A stretch of 5,879 bases of DNA, from positions 1 to 5,879 of the forward strand of contig JAFAED010000030.1 in assembly GCA_023424275.1 (NCBI GenBank), read 5' to 3'. Positions 1 to 5,879 of this stretch are shown here, piece by piece. The position numbers and the translations under genes were made by a program. This stretch comes from Pseudomonadota bacterium. Lineage in GTDB: Bacteria; Pseudomonadota; Alphaproteobacteria; Sphingomonadales; Sphingomonadaceae. The first letter of the stretch is position 1; every line of letters starts with the position of its first letter. The notes under the pieces were generated by a model that saw only the letters and a program-made list of their open reading frames with translations, did not search any database and was not told where the DNA came from.

Positions 1-2
1 GC

Positions 3-251
3 TTTTGGCAGGCGCGGGCGGCCCACTCGCCCGCCGTCACGGTGGAGCAAGCAGCTTATGCAGTCGGCTCGCCCGGCCGGATTTTCAAGCTCGACGAGCA
101 TAGCGTCGCCGCGCGATTGATGGCCATGGAAGCTCTGACCGAGGGCGCGTGGCGCTGGACCGATACGGCAGGCCTTCGTCAATTGCAGCGCGCGGGACAG
201 GTCGATGAAATTGCCCTTCTGGCGACCTCTTATGCTGGAGGCGAGCAATGA
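3..251 (+). CDS. DUF4007 family protein, C-terminal fragment (5' end outside window)
   Basis: This is the last 82 codons of a gene that enters from the left edge. The frame is open from base 3 (it reads FWQARAAHSPAV) and ends at TGA 249-251. A GTG at 42-44 could be called as a start, but the coding frame continues upstream of it without a stop, so it is more likely an internal valine. The visible part matches what I recall of the DUF4007 C-terminus: a SPGRIFKLDE segment (69-98) followed by an amphipathic helix, then DTAGLRQLQR (162-191). DUF4007 has no established biochemical activity; members are found beside PAPS-reductase-like or Dnd-type genes in defence loci. The stop overlaps the ATPase start by 4 bases, so the gene is the first visible member of a coupled operon. 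A role as a DNA-binding or adaptor subunit is inference. The family call comes from motif memory, not from a search. Confidence 0.72.
   Translation, partial: FWQARAAHSPAVTVEQAAYAVGSPGRIFKLDEHSVAARLMAMEALTEGAWRWTDTAGLRQLQRAGQVDEIALLATSYAGGEQ
237..241 (+). promoter_or_regulatory. Ribosome binding site of the large ATPase gene
   Basis: GGAGG ends six bases before the ATG at 248 and lies inside the last codons of the upstream DUF4007 gene. It is a strong Shine-Dalgarno match at good spacing. It supports ATG 248 as the true start and a stop/restart arrangement across the ATGA overlap. Confidence 0.7.
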
Positions 252-3200
252 GCCGCTTGCTCGATCGGGTCACCGTCGATGGCCGCTATCAGCGGTCGGC
301 GCGCCTCGATGCCGATGTCGCCGCAGCGTCCGCGCTGAGCGGCTATATATTGCAGCCAACGGTTGCTGCAGCACTCGGAACACTTGCGGTAGCATTGGAG
401 AGCGGTGCGCGCGCCTTTACCTGGACGGGGCCATATGGCGGCGGCAAGTCGAGCGCTGCTTTGCTGCTTGCGGCGCTCGCGGGCGGTACAGGCGCGCTCA
501 AAAGGGCGGCGGAGGCGATCGTTCCCGACGATCTCGGGCAAGCCGTCCGCAAAGCCTTTGCCGCCGGGGCCGGGCGTTGGCAGGTCGTCGCCGTGACCGC
601 GCGGCGCCGCCCCCTCCGTGAGGCGATCGCCGAGGCCGCTGGAAAGTCGTTGAAATGGTCGGCTGCCAAGACCGCAGAGGCTGCCTCGGACGACGGGCGC
701 CTGCTGATGGCGTTGACGGCGGCGACGGGCGAGTGCGGGGTGCTGCTACTCCTCGATGAACTTGGCAAGGCGCTCGAGCATGCGGCTGCGACCGACGGCG
801 ATATTCACCTGCTGCAAGACCTCGGCGAATGGGCGGCGCGGTCGGACGGCAAAGGTGTCGTCATCGGCATCCTTCACCAAAGTTTCGAGCAATATGCCGG
901 AAGGGCCGGTCGTTCGGCCCGTGACGAATGGGCGAAGGTGCAAGGTCGCTACATGGACATCGCCTTCGTTACGGCGATCGACGAAACCGTCGCCCTGATC
1001 GGCCGGGCGCTGACGAGCGATCCGGCCGATGCCGAACCGATGCGTGGCGTCGCCAAACAGGTCGCCGATGCCGTTGTCGCGCGCCGGCCTGGCGATGCGC
1101 GCAGGCTTGAGGACGCTTTGATGGCGGCATGGCCGCTGCATCCGATTGCGACCCTGCTTCTCGGCCCGATATCCCGGCAGCGCTTTGCGCAGAACGAGCG
1201 CAGCGTTTTTGGATTCCTGAGCTCGTCAGAGCCGGGTGGTCTTCAAGAGCATTGCGAGGCTTCTTTTTCGGGCGACATCGGCGATTGCTATGGGCCTGAT
1301 CAATTGTGGGATTATCTCACGATCAACTTCGGCATGGCGCTATCGTCTGGGGCGGATTCGCGCCGCTATGCGCTCGCGCTCGAAGCGATCGAACGCGCGG
1401 GCGCGCGCGGCGGTATCTTGCACGCGCGGATTGGCAAAATTGCTGCGATCCTGGAATTTTTTCGCAACGGAAGCGGTCTTGCCGTCGCCGACGAATTTTT
1501 GATTGCGGCGCTCGCCGATATCGCGCCCGACCGCGTTCGCGATGCCATTGCCGACCTTTGCGAATGGGCGGTGCTGATCCGGCAGCCGCGTCTCGGCGGA
1601 TATGCGCTGTTCGCGGGCAGCGATTTCGACCTCGATGACGCGCTGACGCGCGCGCGCGAACAGATCGGCGGGCTCGGGCTCGCAGAATTGCCGTCGCGGA
1701 TCGGGCTTGGACAGGCAGCCGCGAAACGCCATTACTTCCGCACGGGGGCGCTACGAACGTTCGCAATCGCGATCGAACTCGTCACGGAAGAGATGGTCGA
1801 ACGCGAAGGCGAAAGGCCTTCGGGGCTCCTTCCGGCTTCGAAGGCCGCCGGTCATTTGCTTCTTCTCGTTTCCGATGGAACCGTCAAAGCGCCGGCCATG
1901 AATCGCTTCGCGGCAAAACTTGCCAAGACCGCGGGTGAGGCGGGGCAGGTCGCTGCCATCGGAGTGGCTAATTCGGTCTACCAATTGCGCGAAGTGGCTG
2001 CCGATCTCGCCGCCATCGACCGGATCGGCCGCGAAAATAGCCAACTCGAAGGGGATCGGCTTGCGCGGCGCGAAATCGCCGTGCGGCGGTCGGGCTTGGT
2101 CGACGATGCGTATCGAGAGGCGTTGCGTGCATTCGAAGCCGCGCAGTGGCGATTGTCGGTGGAACCGACGAGCCCAATTGGTCCGATGCCGCTCACTCTC
2201 ATTGCGTCGCGGCTCGCCGATGCGGCCTATCCCGCGGCGCCGATCATCAGCAGTGAATTGCTCCAGCGCGACCGGCCCTCGTCGAATGCCATGGCAGCGG
2301 TGCGCGAACTCGGCCATGCGATGGCCGAGCACGCGGCAGAGGCCGATCTCGGCATCGACGCCTATCCCGCCGAGCGCGGACTCTATTTGACGCTCATCGC
2401 GCCTTTTGGAATTCACCGTTCGCGTGGAAGCCGATGGCAGTTTTGCGATCCCGATCCAGCCTCGACGCATGGCGCGAGCTTGCGCCCTGCGTGGGACGCC
2501 ATAAGCGATGCAGCCGATATATCGCTTGGCGAGCTCTATGAGGTTTGGGCGGCGCCCCCATTCGGCCTCAAACGTGGGGTCATGCCGGTGCTCGCATTCG
2601 CTTTCCTGCTCGCGCGCCGCGCCGAACGCGCAATCTATGTCGATGGTATTTTCCAACCCGACCTCGACGCGGTCTTTTTCGACCGGCTTCTTCAGGAACC
2701 GGCGGCCGTCCGAGTTCGCCGCATCGCCCGCTCCGAAACCGATCTCGCTTTCATGGCAGGGCTCGCGAAAGGCGTTGGCGTTGGCGAGGATAAGTCGGCG
2801 CTGCAAATCGCGGCTGGCCTCTTCCAGCGTTTCGCGGCGCTTCCGCAATTTGCGCGGAGGACGTCGGACATAACGGCCGATGCTGCGGCTATCCGCGATG
2901 CGGTGCTCCGGGCGAACGACCCCGAGGATCTGCTATTCGACACGCTCCCCAGGGTCGCGTCGCAGCGGGCAGAGGCGGTACTCGATGCGCTTGCCCAGTC
3001 CGAGCGCGCCTACCCCATAATGCTCGAACGGCTCGTCGACGCGCTCGCCTTGTCGCTGGGCGCAGAACGCGATTTTGCCGGTTATGGCGCACGGGTCGAT
3101 GCGGTCGTCGGCGTGACCGGCGATTTGCGGTTCGATGCTTTTGCAACCCGCGTGCGCGCGTTCGCCGACGGCGGTGAGGGCGACATTGAGGGCCTGGCCA

Positions 3201-3544
3201 GCCTTCTCATTCATAAGCCGCCGCGCAGCTGGACCGATCGTGAACGCGATCAGGCTATGCTTGAACTGGCTCGCTTCGGCCGCTCATTCCGCGAGGCCGA
3301 GGCCTTTGCCGCCTTGCGCGGATGCGGGGGCGACATGGAAGCGATGGCGCTCGTGGTGGGTGTGCAGGGCGATCCGCGCGTCATGCGCTTCGAGCTCAAT
3401 CCGCATGAACGCGCCGAGGCCGATCGATTGGCGAGCGAATTGCTGTTGTTACTCCCGCAAATACAGTCTCCCAACCTCGCAATGGCCGCGCTAGCGCGCG
3501 CCGCCGATCGGCTCGGTAATGTCGAAGAAAGGCAGCCCGCGTGA
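248..3544 (+). CDS. Large P-loop ATPase, BrxC/PglY-like, of a putative defence cassette
   Basis: This 1098-residue protein has a Walker A motif GPYGGGKSS (residues 61-69, Lys67; bases 428-454) and a Walker B motif VLLLLDELGK (165-174, Asp170/Glu171). A sensor-like strand with polar end, GVVIGILHQSF, follows at 203-213. Next comes QNERSVFGFL (315-324) and a region with LWDYL, features I associate with large BREX-type and related defence ATPases. Further on, a PPFGLKRGVMPVL segment (bases about 2556-2594) is also reminiscent of BrxC/PglY proteins. The last 350 or so residues are helical with no recognised catalytic motif. No signal peptide or membrane segment is seen, so it is probably cytoplasmic. 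The start is fixed by GGAGG at 237-241 and the 4-base overlap with the DUF4007 gene; the end overlaps the PP-loop gene by 4 bases. ATP hydrolysis is well supported by the motifs. A role in DNA remodelling, target checking or complex assembly is inferred from neighbours. It may belong to a separate DUF4007-associated ATPase family rather than to BrxC proper. Confidence 0.85.
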   Translation: MSRLLDRVTVDGRYQRSARLDADVAAASALSGYILQPTVAAALGTLAVALESGARAFTWTGPYGGGKSSAALLLAALAGGTGALKRAAEAIVPDDLGQAVRKAFAAGAGRWQVVAVTARRRPLREAIAEAAGKSLKWSAAKTAEAASDDGRLLMALTAATGECGVLLLLDELGKALEHAAATDGDIHLLQDLGEWAARSDGKGVVIGILHQSFEQYAGRAGRSARDEWAKVQGRYMDIAFVTAIDETVALIGRALTSDPADAEPMRGVAKQVADAVVARRPGDARRLEDALMAAWPLHPIATLLLGPISRQRFAQNERSVFGFLSSSEPGGLQEHCEASFSGDIGDCYGPDQLWDYLTINFGMALSSGADSRRYALALEAIERAGARGGILHARIGKIAAILEFFRNGSGLAVADEFLIAALADIAPDRVRDAIADLCEWAVLIRQPRLGGYALFAGSDFDLDDALTRAREQIGGLGLAELPSRIGLGQAAAKRHYFRTGALRTFAIAIELVTEEMVEREGERPSGLLPASKAAGHLLLLVSDGTVKAPAMNRFAAKLAKTAGEAGQVAAIGVANSVYQLREVAADLAAIDRIGRENSQLEGDRLARREIAVRRSGLVDDAYREALRAFEAAQWRLSVEPTSPIGPMPLTLIASRLADAAYPAAPIISSELLQRDRPSSNAMAAVRELGHAMAEHAAEADLGIDAYPAERGLYLTLIAPFGIHRSRGSRWQFCDPDPASTHGASLRPAWDAISDAADISLGELYEVWAAPPFGLKRGVMPVLAFAFLLARRAERAIYVDGIFQPDLDAVFFDRLLQEPAAVRVRRIARSETDLAFMAGLAKGVGVGEDKSALQIAAGLFQRFAALPQFARRTSDITADAAAIRDAVLRANDPEDLLFDTLPRVASQRAEAVLDALAQSERAYPIMLERLVDALALSLGAERDFAGYGARVDAVVGVTGDLRFDAFATRVRAFADGGEGDIEGLASLLIHKPPRSWTDRERDQAMLELARFGRSFREAEAFAALRGCGGDMEAMALVVGVQGDPRVMRFELNPHERAEADRLASELLLLLPQIQSPNLAMAALARAADRLGNVEERQPA
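3527..3532 (+). promoter_or_regulatory. Ribosome binding site of the PP-loop gene
   Basis: GAAAGG lies eight bases before the GTG at 3541, inside the end of the ATPase gene. It is a moderate Shine-Dalgarno match. It supports the GTG start, which is also required because the next in-frame methionine (residue 22) would remove the SGGRDS nucleotide-binding loop. Confidence 0.5.
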
Positions 3545-4383
3545 ACGAACGACATATTCTGGGTCTGTCGGGTGGCCGCGACAGCGCCGCCCTTGCGGTA
3601 TGGATGCGCGAGAATCGTCCCGACGTGGAACTCGAATATTTTTTTACCGACACGGGCAAAGAGCTGCCCGAGGTCTATGATTTTCTCGATCGGCTCGAGG
3701 GTTTTCTCGGACGTCCCATCCAGCGGCTCAATCCAGACCGTGATTTCGATTTTTGGCTCCGCGAATATGGTAATTTCCTGCCGTCGCCCCGCACGCGCTG
3801 GTGCACGCGCCAGCTCAAGCTCCGTCCGCTCGAACATTGGCTGCGCGAAGATCTCGCCGCCGGGCACATCGTCCACTCCTATGTCGCGATCCGGGCCGAC
3901 GAGCCCTCGCGCTCGGGCTATCAGGCGACGAGCCCCAACATGCGCGTGCATTTCCCGCTTCGTGAAGCGGGGATCGATCGGCGCGGGGTGATCGAACTCC
4001 TCGAATCCTCGTCGGTGGGCGAACCGGCCTATTATCGCTGGCGATCGCGATCAGGCTGTACCTTCTGCTTCTTTCAACAGAAAATCGAATGGGTACGGCT
4101 TATGCGCGAGCATCCCGACTCCTTCGCCGACGCAATGTCCTATGAGAAGACTGCACGCGATCATGGATCGCCCTTCACGTGGAGCCAAGGTGAGAGTCTG
4201 GAGGAGCTGGCGCGCGCTGAACGGGTGAGCGCGATCGAAGCCGAGCATGAGCGCCGGCTCGCGCGGCACGCTGCGCGCCGACGCGTCAATCCGCTCGCTG
4301 CCGCCAATGGCGGTTTGCCCGACATCGACGAGCTTTACGGTATCGACGAAGCTTCAGGCAGTTGTGTAATCTGCCACAAGTAG
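3541..4383 (+). CDS. PAPS-reductase/DndC-superfamily PP-loop protein with multiple cysteines
   Basis: This 280-residue protein starts at GTG 3541, overlapping the ATPase stop by 4 bases, and ends at TAG 4381-4383. It has the PP-loop SGGRDS (residues 10-15), which binds ATP and activates a substrate by adenylation. Also present are the family motif TDTGKELPE (36-44), RWCTRQLK (86-93), an IRADE segment (117-121), and SGCTFC (171-176). It lacks the C-terminal ECGxH motif of assimilatory PAPS reductases, so sulfate assimilation is unlikely. Cysteines 88, 173 and 176, plus a C-terminal CVIC pair (275, 278), could hold an iron-sulfur cluster as in DndC/SspD-type sulfurtransferases. By analogy it may activate DNA or a nucleotide for sulfur insertion, but that is inferred from family and neighbours. 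A long charged helix (about 218-250) separates the core from the CVIC tail. It could also be a PAPS-reductase-like component of a BREX type 4-like system; nothing here decides between the two. Confidence 0.85.
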   Translation: MNERHILGLSGGRDSAALAVWMRENRPDVELEYFFTDTGKELPEVYDFLDRLEGFLGRPIQRLNPDRDFDFWLREYGNFLPSPRTRWCTRQLKLRPLEHWLREDLAAGHIVHSYVAIRADEPSRSGYQATSPNMRVHFPLREAGIDRRGVIELLESSSVGEPAYYRWRSRSGCTFCFFQQKIEWVRLMREHPDSFADAMSYEKTARDHGSPFTWSQGESLEELARAERVSAIEAEHERRLARHAARRRVNPLAAANGGLPDIDELYGIDEASGSCVICHK

Positions 4384-4437
4384 ATGTCGGACCCGACACA
4401 CGGTGGCTGGCCGCCGTTGGTGGAAACTGCGCTTACC
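4384..4437. terminator. Convergent intergenic gap with two short hairpins, possible weak bidirectional terminator
   Basis: The 54 bases between the two convergent stops hold TGTCGG-AC-CCGACA (4385-4398; realistically a 5-bp stem with a 4-base loop) and CGGTGG-CTGG-CCGCCG (4401-4416, one G-U pair). Neither is followed by a T-run on either strand, so this is not a classic intrinsic terminator. The position between converging genes makes a termination role plausible. An 8-base palindrome, CCCTAGGG (4436-4443), overlaps the stop codon of the minus-strand gene. Confidence 0.25.
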
Positions 4438-5879
4438 CTAGGGCACCAGGCGTTGCACCATCGCGCGCAGCCTCTCGTCATGGATCGCGCTGAAATTGCT
4501 GACCATGAAGGCACGGAAATCGGCTGCGTCCTTAAAATCGTCGCGATAGATATGGCCTTGAATCAACGCGTCCATCTTGTCGATGTCGCGCGCAAGCCGT
4601 GAGGCCTTCGTCGCCTGCGCCTCATATTCGAAGAACATGTCGCGAATGTGCCCCAGATCGCGCAGGCCGGTATAGCCGCCCATCATCGAGATATAATCGA
4701 TCTCTGCCGGTTCGTTGACATCGGCTTTCTCGCTCGGAAGATAATCGCCGATGTGAAACTCGCCAATATCGTGGAGCAGCGTCAGGGCTTTCACCCGCGC
4801 AATGTCCTGCTCCGCCCAATGGGGGGCAGCGGGGTCGAGCAAAATCTCGGCTAGAAGCGCACAGCCGAAGCTGTGCGAGGCCACGGTCTCGAAGTGCCGC
4901 CCGGTTGAGATCTTGCGGCTCCGCCAGCCGGCCCGTGGGCCCTCCTTGAGCTTGTAGAGATCGATGATAAAATCGAGTGCCTCGAAACTGCTGCGTGCGA
5001 GATTGCGGGAAATCATCGCCACGTAGCGCGGCATGACCCCGTCGACCTTCTGGCAGGCGCTTTCGAGGCTCGCGATGAAATCGAGCGTCTCGCGCCGGTC
5101 CTCTTCTGACAGGCGGCCCGCCTCGTGGCGCGCCCGTATGAAGGAGAGATAGGTGACGAGCCTGACCTGGTTGACGGGATGCAGTGTCTTGCCGACGCAT
5201 TCGTCGAGATGGCCGCGCAGATAGGCGGTAGTGCGGTTCCAGCGGCCGAGATCGTCGGAAAATTGCAGCTCGACGCCAATATCGTCGCTTTGCCGGTCGC
5301 CATAATATTCGAGGTGGAAGCCGCGGTTGAGCTCGTCCTCGACCGGGTCCGAGGTCAGCATGCCGATATAATGGTCGGTAGCACCTTGATCGCCGTGATT
5401 GGCGAGGCTGATGTAGAGCGAGCGATGCGACAGCTGCTCATATTTACTGTCGGTCGAGGCGCTTGCATTCGCTGCGCGGTGGGCCTTGTTCGCGGGCTCG
5501 ATCACCGAGCGCATCGCGCGCAGCGCGGCAAGCGCAGTCGCCTTGTACTTGTTCGAGGTGATCCGGCCGAGCAGGTAGAGCGAGAAGGAGAGACTGTTCA
5601 CATCGATTTCGCGCTCGGCAAGGACGCGCGCGGAATCGAGCAGCCGCTTCTCGACGCCGGGATCGGCCATGAAATGCTTGATCGAGGTGTTGACGTCATT
5701 GTCATAGACGATCTTGAGGAAGGTGGCGGGGTCGATGTCGTGCTTCTGAAGCAGGTCGTCCTCGCGGTTCGACACCGACGAGAAGAGCTCGATGACCGCC
5801 CGCGCGATCATCGTCGTCTGCACGGCGCGCGGCTGCTTTGCAAAGATGCCGCTATACTGGGTGTAGGCGAGCTGGTTTT
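4438..5879 (-). CDS. HD_3 (YfbR-like) phosphohydrolase-domain protein, N-terminus outside window
   Basis: The gene runs leftward and ends at TAG (4440-4438). A GTG at 5823 would give 461 residues, but the frame stays open to the right edge and encodes protein-like sequence (NQLAYTQYSGIFAKQ), so the true start probably lies beyond the window. Numbered from the GTG, the C-terminal domain (about 295-461) matches HD_3/YfbR: GW (299-300), ASHSFG with His317, HDIGE with His351, Asp352 and Glu355, Asp360 in HIGDYL, and ARDIDKMD with Asp415. The spacing His-Asp, Glu at +4, Asp at +9 is the same as in E. coli YfbR (H68, D69, E72, D77), a 5'-deoxynucleotidase. The metal and catalytic residues therefore look intact. 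The preceding 290 or more residues are mostly helical and unrecognised; a segment RGFHLEYYGD (167-176) recalls helical-repeat regions of large signalling NTPases, a weak impression. The likely activity is a metal-dependent nucleotide phosphohydrolase; the substrate is unknown. It is convergent to the cassette and so separately transcribed. Confidence 0.8.
   Translation of the reverse strand, partial: NQLAYTQYSGIFAKQPRAVQTTMIARAVIELFSSVSNREDDLLQKHDIDPATFLKIVYDNDVNTSIKHFMADPGVEKRLLDSARVLAEREIDVNSLSFSLYLLGRITSNKYKATALAALRAMRSVIEPANKAHRAANASASTDSKYEQLSHRSLYISLANHGDQGATDHYIGMLTSDPVEDELNRGFHLEYYGDRQSDDIGVELQFSDDLGRWNRTTAYLRGHLDECVGKTLHPVNQVRLVTYLSFIRARHEAGRLSEEDRRETLDFIASLESACQKVDGVMPRYVAMISRNLARSSFEALDFIIDLYKLKEGPRAGWRSRKISTGRHFETVASHSFGCALLAEILLDPAAPHWAEQDIARVKALTLLHDIGEFHIGDYLPSEKADVNEPAEIDYISMMGGYTGLRDLGHIRDMFFEYEAQATKASRLARDIDKMDALIQGHIYRDDFKDAADFRAFMVSNFSAIHDERLRAMVQRLVP

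Noticed and set aside
1397..1660. GC-alternating runs (around 1397-1412 and 1643-1658)
   Set aside because: They lie in frame within Arg/Ala codons of the ATPase and fit ordinary GC-rich codon usage; no larger repeat unit is present.
1751..2848. A 365-codon minus-strand open frame inside the ATPase gene
   Set aside because: Its translation is rich in Arg with no domain pattern, while the opposite strand carries a continuous motif-bearing protein. Long antisense frames are expected in GC-rich genes.
3..4383. Canonical Dnd or BREX type 4 locus
   Set aside because: Only a DndC/BrxP-superfamily protein and a BrxC-like ATPase are seen. DndB/D/E, PglZ and BrxL are absent from the window, so naming a known system type would overreach.
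3541..4383. Assimilatory PAPS reductase (CysH)
   Set aside because: The ECGxH catalytic tail is missing, extra CxxC pairs are present, and the gene is coupled to a large ATPase rather than to cys genes.
248..4383. Many CGATCG hexamers through the coding sequence
   Set aside because: They are scattered without regular spacing and are common in GC-rich alphaproteobacterial codon usage; there is no sign of a site array.
4384..4602. A 72-codon plus-strand frame beginning with an ATG directly after the PP-loop stop codon
   Set aside because: Most of it is antisense to the well-supported HD-domain coding sequence, it has no recognisable motif, and no Shine-Dalgarno sequence precedes it.

Overview
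The window is GC-rich DNA with dense coding, GTG as well as ATG starts, Arg/Ala-rich proteins and frequent GC-only wobble positions. This fits an alphaproteobacterium, perhaps of the sphingomonad type. That guess rests on composition and protein style only and is not certain. No rRNA, tRNA, CRISPR array, insertion sequence or integrase was seen, and no stretch over 300 bases lacks a gene.

Layout: (1) positions 3-251, plus strand, hold the C-terminal end of a DUF4007-type protein whose start lies left of the window. (2) Positions 248-3544, plus strand, hold a 1098-residue P-loop ATPase with clear Walker A and Walker B motifs and a long C-terminal region resembling the BrxC/PglY type of large defence ATPase. 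(3) Positions 3541-4383, plus strand, hold a 280-residue PP-loop protein of the PAPS-reductase/DndC superfamily with extra cysteine pairs. (4) After a 54-base convergent gap, positions 4438-5879 on the minus strand hold the C-terminal part of a protein ending in a YfbR-like (HD_3) metal-dependent phosphohydrolase domain. Its reading frame is still open at the right edge.

The three plus-strand genes are joined by 4-base stop/start overlaps (ATGA at 248-251, GTGA at 3541-3544). They are therefore almost certainly co-transcribed and translationally coupled. DUF4007 proteins and PAPS-reductase-like proteins are known from DNA phosphorothioation (Dnd-like) loci and defence islands. The best reading is a defence or DNA-modification cassette: the PP-loop protein would activate and transfer a group, probably sulfur, with DUF4007 and the large ATPase as target-recognition or motor/regulatory partners. 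None of the usual Dnd (DndB, D, E) or BREX (PglZ, PglX, BrxL) partners is visible here, so the system type cannot be fixed. The convergent HD-domain gene is a separate transcription unit. It may be another defence gene (nucleotide hydrolysis is a known antiphage strategy) or an unrelated neighbour.
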